From positions 4,600,084-4,664,083 of the forward strand of contig NZ_CP012334.1 of NCBI RefSeq assembly GCF_001704295.1: a DNA stretch of 64,000 bases. The letters run 5' to 3'. Under the pieces are notes generated by a model that was not told where the DNA came from, did no database searches, and saw only the letters and a list, made by a program, of their open reading frames with translations. This document shows, one piece after another, positions 45,122 through 54,510 of the stretch; the stretch's first letter is position 1, and every line of letters starts with the position of its first letter. Made by a program: the position numbers and the translations under genes. The DNA is from Bordetella sp. H567. GTDB taxonomy: Bacteria > Pseudomonadota > Gammaproteobacteria > Burkholderiales > Burkholderiaceae_B.

Positions 45122-46078
45122 GTGAACGATATGTTCGCCGCCATCATGGCCGCCCATGCCGCCATCCGCCCGCACGTTCCCGTCTCGCCGCTGGAGCGCA
45201 GCGGACCGCTCTCGCAGGCGCTGGGCTGCGATGTCTGGCTGAAGTGCGATCACCTCTTGCCTATCGGCGCCTTCAAGGTGCGCGGCGCGGCCAACAAGAT
45301 CCGCGTGCTGGGCGAAGCGGCCCGCAAGACCGGCGTGGTGACTGCCTCCACCGGCAACCACGGCATGGCGGTGGCCTGGGCCGGCGCCCGCGCCGGCGTG
45401 CCGGTGACGGTCTACGTGCCCGGCTCGGCGGTGCAGTCCAAGCTGGACGCCATCCGGCGCCTGGGCGCGAGCCTGGTCATCCTGGATGCGCCGCCCATCG
45501 AGGGCGAATTGCAGGCGCGGCGCTACGGCGCCGAACATGGCGTGCCCTATATCTCGCCGTACAACGATCCCGACATCGTCGCCGGCCAGGGGACCATAGG
45601 CGTCGAAATCGCCGAACAGGCTGGGGCGCTGGACGCGGTCTTCGTCTGCGTGGGCGGCGGCGGGCTGGTCAGCGGGCTGGGCAGCGCCATCAAGCGCCTG
45701 TCGCCCCACACCCGGGTCGTCGGCGTCTGGCCGCAAAATTCGCCCTGCATGCTGCGAGCGCTGGAAGCCGGACGCATCATCGACGTCGAAGAGCAGCCCA
45801 CCCTGTCCGACGCCACCGCGGGCGCCGTGGAGCCGGGCTCCATCACCTTCCCCATCTGCCAACAGGTCATCGACGACCGGGTCACCGTCTCCGAAACCGA
45901 AATCGCCGCCGCCATGCGCGCCGTCGCGGCGGCCGAGCACTGGATGGTGGAAGGCGCGGCCGGGGTCGCCCTGGCCGGGCTGATGCAGCGCCAGGACGAA
46001 TGGCGCGGCAAAAAGGTGGCCGTGGTGCTATGCGGCAGGAATATCGGCCTGGACCGGTTCATCAAGGCCGTGGGGTAG
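45122..46078 (+). CDS. threonine/serine dehydratase-like PLP enzyme
   Basis: A 318-residue fold-type II PLP enzyme. Lys52 in PIGAFKVRGA is the Schiff-base lysine, TASTGNHGMAVAWAG binds the cofactor phosphate side, and VGGGGLVSG is the Gly loop. The length suits catabolic threonine or hydroxy-amino-acid dehydratases without a regulatory ACT domain. It resembles the EutB/hydroxyaspartate branch as well as threonine ammonia-lyase; the substrate is not decided. The start is a GTG at 45122 with AGGAG 7 bases upstream; an ATG at 45131 has poorer spacing. It is divergent from the YheO/DauR-type gene. Confidence 0.93.
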   Translation: MNDMFAAIMAAHAAIRPHVPVSPLERSGPLSQALGCDVWLKCDHLLPIGAFKVRGAANKIRVLGEAARKTGVVTASTGNHGMAVAWAGARAGVPVTVYVPGSAVQSKLDAIRRLGASLVILDAPPIEGELQARRYGAEHGVPYISPYNDPDIVAGQGTIGVEIAEQAGALDAVFVCVGGGGLVSGLGSAIKRLSPHTRVVGVWPQNSPCMLRALEAGRIIDVEEQPTLSDATAGAVEPGSITFPICQQVIDDRVTVSETEIAAAMRAVAAAEHWMVEGAAGVALAGLMQRQDEWRGKKVAVVLCGRNIGLDRFIKAVG

Positions 46079-46186
46079 CCGGGGCATCGCGCCGGCGCGG
46101 CGCTCACGCTATTGCCTTGGCCGGCATTTCGTTTACGATCGTGCCCCATCGGCCCGTCAAGCGGCCGGCGCAAGCTCGGAGGGGGC

Positions 46187-47401
46187 ATGGCGGCGAAAAG
46201 AAGAATGCGTCGTATCCGAACCGCGGGAACGCGGCGCACGCTGGCGGCGTTTGCACTGGCCCTGCTGCCGGCCTTGCTGGTGCCCAAGGCCGCGGCATTC
46301 CAGGTACTGCCGCGCATCAGCGACGTCGATCGCAAACTGGCCGGCGTGGGCGGCCACCGCATCGTCGACAGCATCGGCCAATGGGTGATCGTCAACGCCG
46401 TACCCTTGATCAAGAGCCCGGTGCACGAAGCCATCACCCTGGACGCGCTGGACTGCCATGCCCCGGCTGGCGCGGAAGCATCGTGCGTCACGGTGGACGA
46501 GGTACGCCTGCACCAGATCCTGCTGTATGGCGTGCGCTGGCCGGACGACCCGCCATTCGCGCTCAGCCGGACGGCCCCGCCCAGGATCGCCGGCTGCGAT
46601 CCCGACGTGACGCTGCGTTCCACGGCCCAACCGAAGTGTTGGCAAGGCATGTTCGCCGACGCCGAGCGCACCGCCGCCCAGCGCGCCCGGCAACAACCGG
46701 GACAGGCGGCCTTCGGTCCCGGCGATTATCTGCTCTACCGCTCGCACTTCGGCGACCTCGCGTTCTTCCACGCGATGGGGAGTTATGACGGCGAGCCGGC
46801 GCGCGATACCGTGGCCCATATGCGCATGTGGGCGCAATTCCTGTGGGGCGTCGCCACGCAGCGGATACCGGTGGACCGCTACCTGCGGACGGTGGACGCA
46901 AATGGGCTGGGGGCTTATTTCCCCGGCGACATGACGGCCACCAACCTGTTCGCCACGGGTATCGTGGAGGTTCGCGCCAGGCTCGACGAGGTCGCGCTGG
47001 GTGTGCTGTTGCACATGGTGCAGGACAGTTTCTCCCACGCGCACACCGAACGCGCGCTCGAAACCGGCGCGGCATGCGCGGCCATTCCGCGCTTCGCCCA
47101 GCCGGGAAAGATCGCCCGGTTCTACAGTTACGCCCTGCAGGACGAGAGGCTGCACAATCGCGAAGATACCTTCGGCGCGCTGGCGGCGCAGACGCTGCAG
47201 ACGCGCCCCAACGTCGTGGACGTCACCAGTGCCTTCCTTGCCCTGTACCGCGAAAAGGCCTCGTGGCCGGAGGCCGAGAAATATTTCGACTGCGTCTTCG
47301 CCCTGCAGGATCCGGGCGCGCCGGCCGGTCCCGGACCGTATGTCGACACCGGGGCGCCACGGCCCGGGGACGCCTTGCCGGACTACGAAGGCGGGTCGTA
47401 G
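46187..47401 (+). CDS. zinc phospholipase C-like secreted protein
   Basis: A 404-residue exported protein. It has a basic N-terminus (MAAKRRMRRIRTAGTRRT) and a hydrophobic core ending PKAAA (about 1-36). The mature part resembles the zinc-dependent phospholipase C/S1-P1 nuclease fold: SPVHEAITLDAL (about 84-95) and LLHMVQDSFSHAHTER (HxxxD plus His, near 274-289) are the expected metal ligands. No C-terminal PLAT domain is present. The ATG at 46187 follows GGAGG. It could hydrolyse phospholipids or act as a nuclease; it stands alone between the dehydratase gene and sorA. Confidence 0.75.
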   Translation: MAAKRRMRRIRTAGTRRTLAAFALALLPALLVPKAAAFQVLPRISDVDRKLAGVGGHRIVDSIGQWVIVNAVPLIKSPVHEAITLDALDCHAPAGAEASCVTVDEVRLHQILLYGVRWPDDPPFALSRTAPPRIAGCDPDVTLRSTAQPKCWQGMFADAERTAAQRARQQPGQAAFGPGDYLLYRSHFGDLAFFHAMGSYDGEPARDTVAHMRMWAQFLWGVATQRIPVDRYLRTVDANGLGAYFPGDMTATNLFATGIVEVRARLDEVALGVLLHMVQDSFSHAHTERALETGAACAAIPRFAQPGKIARFYSYALQDERLHNREDTFGALAAQTLQTRPNVVDVTSAFLALYREKASWPEAEKYFDCVFALQDPGAPAGPGPYVDTGAPRPGDALPDYEGGS

Positions 47402-47601
47402 CGCCCCCGTTCTCATCCTTTGCATGCCTGCGAATGGATGAGCCCTCCATTCATTGGCCCTACGACCTCTATGCAGTTGGCCGTGGCCTGTCCACAATGA
47501 CCGTGTCCATCGGGACCACGGCGACGCTTCGCTTCGAAAGCGGCCGGCGATAAACAGTGCGCCGCGCGCGGCCTTCGCGAAGGCGCAACGGGAGACAGGA
47601 C

Positions 47602-48864
47602 ATGAACGGTTCATCGTTGCACAGTGCGGGAAGGCGGCGTCTGCTCGCCGGCGGCGCGGGCGCCCTCGCCACCCTGGGGCTGGCCAATACGACGCGGACG
47701 GCGCACGCGCAAAGCCCTGCCGCACCAGCGGCGGGCACCCCGGGGGCGCCCGCGGCCGCCGCCGCTCCCGCGGCCAGGCCGCTGCCGGCCTACGTGGCCT
47801 GGAAGGACGCCGATGCGCTGATCGTCCATAGCAGCAACACCATAGAAACCCGCCGTACCGCTTTCGGCGACGGGGTGATCACGCCCGCGAACCAGCTTTA
47901 CATCCGCAACAACGTCGCGCCCCCCGACGCCTCCATCGTGAAGGATCGCGATGCATGGAAAGTCAGCGTCGAAGGCGTGAAAGCCCCGCGCGAGATCACG
48001 GTCGGTGAACTGAAAACCATGGGCCTGGCCACGCTCGCGATGGTCCTGCAGTGCAGTGGGAACGGCCGCAAGTTCTTTCCCCACAAGCCCAGCGGCACAC
48101 CCTGGAACGTAGGCGCCGCCGGCTGCGTCGTGTGGACCGGGCTGCCTGTGAGCCAACTGGTGCAAGCGCTGGGCGGCCTGGCGGATGGCGCGCATTACAT
48201 GACCGGGCGCGGAGGAGAAACCCTCCCCGCCGGCATCGACGCCAACATCGTCGTCGTGGAACGCTCGGTGCCGCTGGAAGCGATGCAGGATGCGCTGCTG
48301 GCGTGGGAGATGAACGGCGAGCCCATCTCGCTGGCGCATGGCGGCCCGCTGCGCCTCATCGTGCCGGGCTATTCGGGCGTGAACAATGTGAAATACATCA
48401 AGCGCCTGGCCTTCACCCCGGAGCAGACCCAGGCCGCGATACAGAACGTGCGCTATCGGCTGGCGCCCGTCGGCGCGAAGGAAACCCCCCAGCAGCCCGC
48501 GGTCTGGCAGATGGACGTCAAGTCGTGGATCAACGGATTCGAAAGCGAAGGCACCCTGCGGCCCGGACCGTATGTCATCCGCGGCGTCGCCTTTGGCGGA
48601 ATGGATGCCGTGAAATCCGTGGACATCTCCATCGACGGCGGCAAGACCTGGAAGCAGGCGTCCTTCGTCGGCCCGGACCTGGGCAAGTATGCCTGGCGCC
48701 AGTTCGCCCTGCCCGTGGACCTGAAGCCCGGCGACTACCTATTCGTCAGCCGGGCGACGGATGTGCGAGGAAACGTCCAGCCGGAACACCGCAACGACAA
48801 TGAAGCGGGCTACCTGAACAGCAGCTGGCGCGATCATGCCCTGACGATCAAGGTGATGGCGTGA
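47602..48864 (+). CDS. sorA: sulfite dehydrogenase, molybdopterin subunit (SorA-like)
   Basis: A 420-residue periplasmic molybdenum enzyme. A Tat-type signal (SAGRRRLLAGGAGALATLG, about 8-26) precedes a Pro/Ala-rich linker. The Moco domain carries the Mo-ligating cysteine in MVLQCSGNGRKFF; the C-terminal Mo-co dimerisation domain begins near VKSWINGFESEGT and includes SVDISIDGGKTWKQASF. It oxidises sulfite to sulfate and passes electrons to the cytochrome encoded next. The ATG at 47602 follows GGGAGACAGG. Its stop overlaps the sorB start by four bases (GTGA). Confidence 0.9.
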   Translation: MNGSSLHSAGRRRLLAGGAGALATLGLANTTRTAHAQSPAAPAAGTPGAPAAAAAPAARPLPAYVAWKDADALIVHSSNTIETRRTAFGDGVITPANQLYIRNNVAPPDASIVKDRDAWKVSVEGVKAPREITVGELKTMGLATLAMVLQCSGNGRKFFPHKPSGTPWNVGAAGCVVWTGLPVSQLVQALGGLADGAHYMTGRGGETLPAGIDANIVVVERSVPLEAMQDALLAWEMNGEPISLAHGGPLRLIVPGYSGVNNVKYIKRLAFTPEQTQAAIQNVRYRLAPVGAKETPQQPAVWQMDVKSWINGFESEGTLRPGPYVIRGVAFGGMDAVKSVDISIDGGKTWKQASFVGPDLGKYAWRQFALPVDLKPGDYLFVSRATDVRGNVQPEHRNDNEAGYLNSSWRDHALTIKVMA

Positions 48865-49202
48865 ACGCTCACGCGATGGCCGCACGCGCCGGCGCGGCGC
48901 TGCTGGTAGCCATTCCGATGGCAGCCGCGCATGCGGCCGACACGGATGCCGCCTTGAAGGAACGCGGGCGCATGCTCTTCACGGGCGGCGCCACGCCCGC
49001 CTGCGCGGTCTGCCACACGCTGCAGGACGCCGGCGCAACCGGCGCGGTGGGCCCTTCCCTGGACGAGCTCAAGCCGGACGCCGCGCGCGTCGAAGCGGTA
49101 TTGCGCAAGGGAATGGGCGTGATGCCCGCCTACGGCACGCTGCCCGAAGAGGACATCAAGGCGCTTTCGGCTTATGTCTCGCAGGCTGCCGGCGGGCATT
49201 GA
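48861..49202 (+). CDS. sorB: sulfite dehydrogenase cytochrome c subunit (SorB-like)
   Basis: A 113-residue monoheme cytochrome c. The signal peptide is about 1-26, ending AHA. The heme-binding CAVCH motif is followed by axial Met in GVMPAYG. It receives electrons from the Mo subunit, forming the SorAB heterodimer in the periplasm. The start is a GTG whose last two bases are part of the sorA stop TGA, a typical coupling overlap. It converges on the IclR gene with three bases between stop codons. Confidence 0.9.
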   Translation: MNAHAMAARAGAALLVAIPMAAAHAADTDAALKERGRMLFTGGATPACAVCHTLQDAGATGAVGPSLDELKPDAARVEAVLRKGMGVMPAYGTLPEEDIKALSAYVSQAAGGH

Positions 49203-49205
49203 GGC

Positions 49206-49970
49206 TTACGGCGCCTTGCCGATCGCCCGCGCCGCGCGCATCACCAACGGGCCCAATTCCGCCCGGGCGCGCGCCAAGGACCATTGCGGCTTGGGCACGG
49301 AGATATTCACCGCCGCCACCGCGACGCCTGCGTCGTCCAGCACGCTGGCCGCGACGTTGACATCGCCCGGGTAGAACTCTTCATCCGCATACGCGTAGTG
49401 ATCGCGCCGCGCCTCGTCGATGATCTTGCGCAGCGCCGCCACGTCCGTCGTGGTGCGCGGCGTGTGCTTGACGCGCGCGATGGACCGCAGTTTTTTGTCC
49501 AGGTCGGATGGCGGCAGATGCGCCCACAGGGCGCGGCCCGACGCCGATGCGATGCAGGGGATGCGGGTGCCCGCCGGCATATAGACGGGAATGTGCCTGG
49601 CCGGCGCCACGCGCATGACGAAGACCATGTTGTCCCGGTCGTCCGGCACGGACAGATTGACGATTTCCCCGCACTCCTGGTTCAGCTGGTGCATGACCGC
49701 ATGCGCTTGCTGGAACAAGGGCTGGCGGTATAGATAGCTGTATCCCAGCCCCACCGCCTTCACCGTCGTGCTGTAGCGCTTGCTGCGCGGATCCCTGAAC
49801 AGGTATCCCGTCTGCTCCAGCGTGTAGGCGACGCGCTGGGCCGACCCCATGGTGATGCCGTTCTCCCGGGCGATCTCCTGCAGGCTCATGGACGCATGGG
49901 ACCGGAAGGATTCCAGCACCGCCAGCCCCTTTTCCAGGGACTGGATCAACAGGGCGGATGCTTCGGGCAT
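49206..49970 (-). CDS. IclR-family transcriptional regulator
   Basis: A 254-residue IclR-type regulator. The N-terminal winged HTH is at about residues 8-70 (LIQSLEKGLAVLESFRSHAS, LQEIARENGITMGSAQRVAY). The effector domain covers about 75-250 (IVNLSVPDDRDNMVFVMRV, IPCIASASGRALWAHLP). The ATG at 49970 follows GGAGAC; the longer frame to 50054 has no ribosome site and overlaps the operator-like palindrome. It is divergent from the FAD oxidoreductase/Bug/GGT-like operon and is its probable regulator. Confidence 0.94.
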   Translation of the reverse strand: MPEASALLIQSLEKGLAVLESFRSHASMSLQEIARENGITMGSAQRVAYTLEQTGYLFRDPRSKRYSTTVKAVGLGYSYLYRQPLFQQAHAVMHQLNQECGEIVNLSVPDDRDNMVFVMRVAPARHIPVYMPAGTRIPCIASASGRALWAHLPPSDLDKKLRSIARVKHTPRTTTDVAALRKIIDEARRDHYAYADEEFYPGDVNVAASVLDDAGVAVAAVNISVPKPQWSLARARAELGPLVMRAARAIGKAP

Positions 49971-50054
49971 GGTGTCTCCGTACGGCAGGGTAGGGAAACC
50001 CTTACGTTGTTGCGCGCCGGAGCGCGCGTTATAAGTATCGCTATACGGATTCAA

Positions 50055-50071
50055 TTATCGCACAGCGATAA
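50055..50071. promoter_or_regulatory. palindromic operator-like site, IclR divergent promoter
   Basis: TTATCGC-ACA-GCGATAA is a perfect 7-bp inverted repeat with three-base spacing, midway between the divergent IclR start (49970) and the FAD oxidoreductase start (50115). An extra half site TATCGC lies at 50036-50041. The position and shape suit an IclR-dimer operator controlling both sides. Confidence 0.6.
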
Positions 50072-50114
50072 CTCGCGCGACAGCGCCAAGAGGCAAGTGT
50101 TGGATTCCACCCAG

Positions 50115-51518
50115 ATGCAATCCCGTCGCGCTTCCATGCCGGCCACCGCGGCCTGGACAGAAGCGCTCCCCCAAACCGCGCTTTCCGACACCACGCCGTC
50201 CCCACCGCTATCGGCCGCCGCATCCCCGCCCATGACGGCGCCATCCGCGGACGCCGCCGCGCCACTGCCTTCCTCCGTCGACGTCGCCATCATCGGCGGC
50301 GGCGTGATCGGTGTCAGCACCGCGTATGCACTGGCCCAGGCCGGCGTGCGCGTCGTCCTCTTCGAGAAAGCGTCGCTCGCCTGCGAACAATCGTCACGCA
50401 ACTGGGGCTGGGTAAGAACACTGACCCGCGATCTGCCTGAAGTCCCGCTGGCCCTGCGCGCCAACCAGTTATGGGGCGACATCCAGGCGCGGGTGGACGT
50501 CGGTTTCCGCCGCACGGGCATGCTGTATCTGCAGGAAAACGACGCGGACGCCGCCGGCCACCAGGCGTGGATCGACAACGCCAGGGTCTACGGGATAGAC
50601 GCGCGCCAACTCGATCGCCGCGCCGCGCTGGCCCTCGTGCCGGACTCCAACCGCCCCTGGACGGGCGCGATGTACAGTCCCACCGACGGCGTGGCCGAAC
50701 CGCAGTTCGCCGTGCAGGGCATCGCGTCCCTGGCGCGCGAGGCAGGCGCCCTCATCCTGGAACGCTGTGCCGTGCGCGGCGTCGAGCGCGCCGCCGGCCG
50801 GGTATCGGCCGTGATCACCGAACGCGGCCGTGTGGCAACGCAGGCCGTTCTGGTCGCCGCCGGCGCCTGGTCGCGCCTGTTCTGCGGCAACCTGGGCGCG
50901 GATTTCCCCCAGCTGAAGGTGCGCGGATCGGTGATGCGCACCCTGCCCTTCGACGCCGGCCTGACGACGGCCATCAATGGCAAGGACTTCACCTGCCGCA
51001 AGCGCGCCGATGGCGGCTATACCGTCTCGCAGTTCGGCGCCTCCATGGCGGACCTGGTGCCGGACAGCTTCCGCCTGCTGCCCCATTTCATCCGCCCCTG
51101 GCTGGCCAACAACACCCTCGTGCGGCTGCGCTTCGGCAAGCGCTTCTTCCAGGAGCTCGCCATGCCCCGGCATTTCGCGGCGGACCGCGTCTCGCCTTTC
51201 GAGCGGCACCGCGTGCTGGACCCGCTGCCGTCGCGCCGCGGCGTCGAGCAGGCCTGGCAGCGCCTGTCGGATGCCTTCCCCGTGTTCCGGAACGCGAAGA
51301 TCGCGCAGTCCTGGGCCGGCTATATCGATGTCACGCCCGATGCCATGCCCGTGATGGATGCCGTGCCGGGGCTGCCCGGCTTGTATCTGGCCTCGGGCTT
51401 TTCCGGGCACGGATTCGGCATCGGCCCCGCGGCCGGCGAGGCCATGGCGCGGCTGATCCAGGGCCATGCGTCCTCGGTCGACCTGAAGCCTTTCCGGTTC
51501 GGCCGGTACACGGAGTGA
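50115..51518 (+). CDS. FAD-dependent amino-acid oxidoreductase (DadA/GlcD-like DAO family)
   Basis: A 467-residue flavoprotein of the DAO family. A Pro/Ala-rich N-terminal stretch of ~55 residues precedes the FAD-binding Rossmann motif DVAIIGGGVIGVSTAYALAQ; the C-terminal family motif GFSGHGFGIGPAAGEAMARL closes it. It likely oxidises an amine or amino acid to an oxo-acid. The start is uncertain: ATG 50115 has no ribosome site, while TTG 50100 and GTG 50097 have AAGAGG just upstream. It heads the operon with a Bug gene and a GGT-like gene, divergent from the IclR regulator. Confidence 0.9.
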   Translation: MQSRRASMPATAAWTEALPQTALSDTTPSPPLSAAASPPMTAPSADAAAPLPSSVDVAIIGGGVIGVSTAYALAQAGVRVVLFEKASLACEQSSRNWGWVRTLTRDLPEVPLALRANQLWGDIQARVDVGFRRTGMLYLQENDADAAGHQAWIDNARVYGIDARQLDRRAALALVPDSNRPWTGAMYSPTDGVAEPQFAVQGIASLAREAGALILERCAVRGVERAAGRVSAVITERGRVATQAVLVAAGAWSRLFCGNLGADFPQLKVRGSVMRTLPFDAGLTTAINGKDFTCRKRADGGYTVSQFGASMADLVPDSFRLLPHFIRPWLANNTLVRLRFGKRFFQELAMPRHFAADRVSPFERHRVLDPLPSRRGVEQAWQRLSDAFPVFRNAKIAQSWAGYIDVTPDAMPVMDAVPGLPGLYLASGFSGHGFGIGPAAGEAMARLIQGHASSVDLKPFRFGRYTE

Positions 51519-51561
51519 AAGGCGCATGCTTGCCCACCATCGGCGTTCAAGGGGTACCTCG

Positions 51562-52578
51562 ATGACTGTTTCCGTATTCCGTTGCCTGCGTTCGAAGGAG
51601 CGGTCCCTGCGCGCGCTGCTGGCGGCCGGCGTGGTGGCGCTATCCGGCATGGCGCCCGCCCAGTCCGCCCAGGCCGCGGAGTGGCCTGACCGCCCCGTGC
51701 GCCTGCTTGTCGGCTACCCGCCCGGCGGCGGCACCGACACGGTTGCGCGCGTGCTGGCCCAGCAATTGACCAAGGTGCTGCACCAGTCCGTCGTCATCGA
51801 AAACCGCGCGGGCGCCAGCAGCACCATCGCGGCGCAGCAGGTCGCGCGGGCCGAGCCCGACGGATATACCGTCCTGTTCGCGACGGGATCGCCGTTGACC
51901 GGCGCGCCGCTGACGATAAAGGGGCTGGCCTACGACCCCCTGAAGGACCTGGTCCCTGTCACGCTGATCGGTGGCGGCCCCTTCATCCTGGTGGCCAATC
52001 CGGCCTTCCCGCCCAATACGCTGCCCGAGCTGGTGGACTATGCGCGCGCCCATCCCGGCCAGGTGAACTACGCATCGCCCGGCATCAGCACGGCGGACTA
52101 TTTCTTCGCCGAACTGCTGAACCAGGATGCCAACATCAAGACCGTCCACGTGCCGTACAAGGGCAGTTCCGCGCTGATCAACGACCTGATCGCCGGCCAG
52201 GTGCAGTACACGCTGGACACCCCGGGCACCACGCTGCCGCTGATTCATGCGGGCAAGCTGAAGGCGATCGCGATCTTCAGCCAGAAGCGGCTGGACCGCG
52301 CGCCCGACATTCCCACCACCGTCGAAGCCGGCTACCCCGACCTGGTGGGGGGATCCTGGTACGGCCTGCTGTTGCCCAAGGGCACGCCGTCGGCCATCGT
52401 CGAGGCGCTGTACAAGGCCACGAAACAGGCACTGTCCGGCGAGGACGTGCGCCGCGCCATGGAAGCGCGCGATGTCATCATCCAGGGCAGTACGCCGGCG
52501 GAATTCAAGGATTTCATCCAGGCCGAATACACGAAATGGAAAACGGTCACCGACAAGCTCGGCATCCGGCCGCAGTGA
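51562..52578 (+). CDS. Bug (TctC-like) tripartite tricarboxylate transporter binding protein
   Basis: A 338-residue periplasmic binding protein. The signal peptide is about 1-38 (basic start, hydrophobic core ending AQAA). Bug loops LLVGYPPGGGTDTVARVL and VIENRAGASSTIAAQQVA are present; the HVPYKGSSALINDLIAGQ segment is also typical. The ATG follows AAGGGG. It lies 43 bp after the FAD oxidoreductase gene and 159 bp before the GGT-like gene on the same strand. The likely ligand is the substrate of that small operon, a carboxylate or amino-acid-type compound (inference). Confidence 0.94.
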   Translation: MTVSVFRCLRSKERSLRALLAAGVVALSGMAPAQSAQAAEWPDRPVRLLVGYPPGGGTDTVARVLAQQLTKVLHQSVVIENRAGASSTIAAQQVARAEPDGYTVLFATGSPLTGAPLTIKGLAYDPLKDLVPVTLIGGGPFILVANPAFPPNTLPELVDYARAHPGQVNYASPGISTADYFFAELLNQDANIKTVHVPYKGSSALINDLIAGQVQYTLDTPGTTLPLIHAGKLKAIAIFSQKRLDRAPDIPTTVEAGYPDLVGGSWYGLLLPKGTPSAIVEALYKATKQALSGEDVRRAMEARDVIIQGSTPAEFKDFIQAEYTKWKTVTDKLGIRPQ

Positions 52579-52737
52579 CCGGCACCCTTGCACGCCATAC
52601 CGGTCGCCCCGCGGGCGTTGCGGCCGGTGTTCCCCCTACCGCGAGCGACCGCCCCCCGTACGTACGGCCTTACGACCACCCGATTCAACATCGCGACGCG
52701 GCCTGAGGCCGCGCCGCGCCTGCCCAAGGAAACCAGC

Positions 52738-54501
52738 ATGGCCACCACTCCCTACGCCCCAGACCTGACCGCGGGCAGCGCGCCGTTGTCCATGCGCCCG
52801 ACGCTGGCCGGCTTGAACCATATGATCTCCGCGGGACATTACCTGGCCACCCAGGCCGGCGTGGACGTGCTGCAGGCAGGCGGCAATGCCGTCGACGCCG
52901 GTGTCGCGGCCGGCATCGCGCTTGGCGTGGTGCAGAGCGACATCGTCAATTTCGGCGGCGTCGCGCCCATCCTGGTCTATCACGCCAAGACCGGCCGGGT
53001 CTGGAGCATCTCCGGGCTGGGCTACTGGCCCAAGGCCACGCGGCTGGACGACTTCCTGCACAAGCACAACGGCACCATCCCGGCCGGCGTGCTGCGCACC
53101 GTGATCCCCGCGGCGCCGGATGCTTGGATCTCGGCGCTGGAGCGCTTCGGCACGATGAGCTTCGGCGAGGTCGCGGCGGGCGCGATCCGCCTGGCGCGTG
53201 AGGGCTTCGTCATGTATTCGCTGATGGCGGAAGTGCTGGCCGACAACGCCGCCAACTACGCCCGCTGGCCCTCCAGCGCGGCGGTCTACCTGCCCGGCGG
53301 CAAGCCGCCGCCGGCCGGCGCGGTCTTCCGCCAGACGGACCTGGCGCGCAGCCTGCAGTATCTGGCGGACGAAGAGCGCGCGCACCTGGGCCAGGGCCGT
53401 CTCGCCGGCCTGGCCGCGGCGCGGCGCGCCTTCTACGAGGGCGACATCGCGGCCGCGATCGTCAAGTACCACAAGGAAGAAGGTGGCCTCGTCACGCGCG
53501 AGGACCTGCGCGATTTCTCGGTGGAAGTGGATCCCGCCCTGGCCACGGACTTCCATGGCACGCGCGTACACAGCTGCGGCTTCTGGTGCCAGGGGCCCTC
53601 GCTGCTGCAGATGCTGAACATCCTGGAATCACGCGACCTGAAGTCCCTGGGCCACAATTCCGCGCCCTACGTCCATCTATTGACCGAAACCATCAAGCTG
53701 GCCTTCTCCGACCGCGAAGCGCATTACGCCGATCCGCGCCACGCGAACGTGCCGCAGCAGGCGCTGCTGTCCAAGGAGTACGCCCGCCAGCGCCTGGCCA
53801 TGATCGATCCCGACCGCGCCGGCCCGGACATGCCGCCCGCGGGACGGCTGCCGGCGGCGCGCGACATCGAACTGCGCGAAGCAGGTCCCGGCGATACCGC
53901 CCGCACGGATCCCCGCCTGGACACTTCCTACGTCGCGGTGGTCGACAAGCATGGCAACGCCTTCTCCGCGACGCCCAGCGACGGCTCGTACAACTCTCCG
54001 GTGATACCCGGCACGGGCCTGATCGCTTCCGGGCGGGGCAGCCAGTCCTGGGCCGAGGCCGGCCACCCCTGCGCGGTGGGCCCGGGCCGCCGCCCGCGCC
54101 TGACGCCGAATCCCTCGATGGCGATACGCCCGTGCGGCCATGTCATGCCCTTCGGCACGCCCGGCGGCGACGTGCAGTGCCAGGCCATGCTGCAAACCTT
54201 CCTGAACATCGAGGTCTTCGGCATGGAGCTGCAGCAGGCCATCGAAGCCCCGCGCTTCGCCAGCTTCAGCTTCCCCTCCTCCTTCGAGCCGCACACCGCC
54301 GTGCCGGGCCGGCTGATGATCGAAGACCTGATCCCCAGGGAAGTGGGCGACGCGCTGGCCGCCATGGGGCACTCCGTAAAGTGGTGGCACGATCGCAACT
54401 GGCGCGCCGGCGCGATGTGCGCGGTACGGCACGACCTGCAAACCGGCATCCGCTGGGGGGGCGCGGATCCGCGGCGCCCGGCCTACGCGGCCGGGTGGTA
54501 A
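52738..54501 (+). CDS. gamma-glutamyltransferase family protein
   Basis: A 587-residue Ntn-hydrolase of the gamma-glutamyltransferase family. The precursor should cleave itself before the nucleophile Thr396 in LDTSYVAVVDKHGNAFS. Other signatures are LQAGGNAVDAGVAAGIALGV, NFGGVAPILVYHAKTGRVWS and the late CVGPGRR-like AVGPGRRPRLTPNPSM. No signal peptide is seen (start MATTPYAPDLTAG), so it is probably cytoplasmic, unlike E. coli GGT. Several GGT-fold paralogs are acylases for cephalosporins or other amides, so the substrate is open. The ATG follows AAGGAAA. It is the third gene of the IclR-linked operon. Confidence 0.92.
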   Translation: MATTPYAPDLTAGSAPLSMRPTLAGLNHMISAGHYLATQAGVDVLQAGGNAVDAGVAAGIALGVVQSDIVNFGGVAPILVYHAKTGRVWSISGLGYWPKATRLDDFLHKHNGTIPAGVLRTVIPAAPDAWISALERFGTMSFGEVAAGAIRLAREGFVMYSLMAEVLADNAANYARWPSSAAVYLPGGKPPPAGAVFRQTDLARSLQYLADEERAHLGQGRLAGLAAARRAFYEGDIAAAIVKYHKEEGGLVTREDLRDFSVEVDPALATDFHGTRVHSCGFWCQGPSLLQMLNILESRDLKSLGHNSAPYVHLLTETIKLAFSDREAHYADPRHANVPQQALLSKEYARQRLAMIDPDRAGPDMPPAGRLPAARDIELREAGPGDTARTDPRLDTSYVAVVDKHGNAFSATPSDGSYNSPVIPGTGLIASGRGSQSWAEAGHPCAVGPGRRPRLTPNPSMAIRPCGHVMPFGTPGGDVQCQAMLQTFLNIEVFGMELQQAIEAPRFASFSFPSSFEPHTAVPGRLMIEDLIPREVGDALAAMGHSVKWWHDRNWRAGAMCAVRHDLQTGIRWGGADPRRPAYAAGW

Positions 54502-54510
54502 CTTCGGTGG

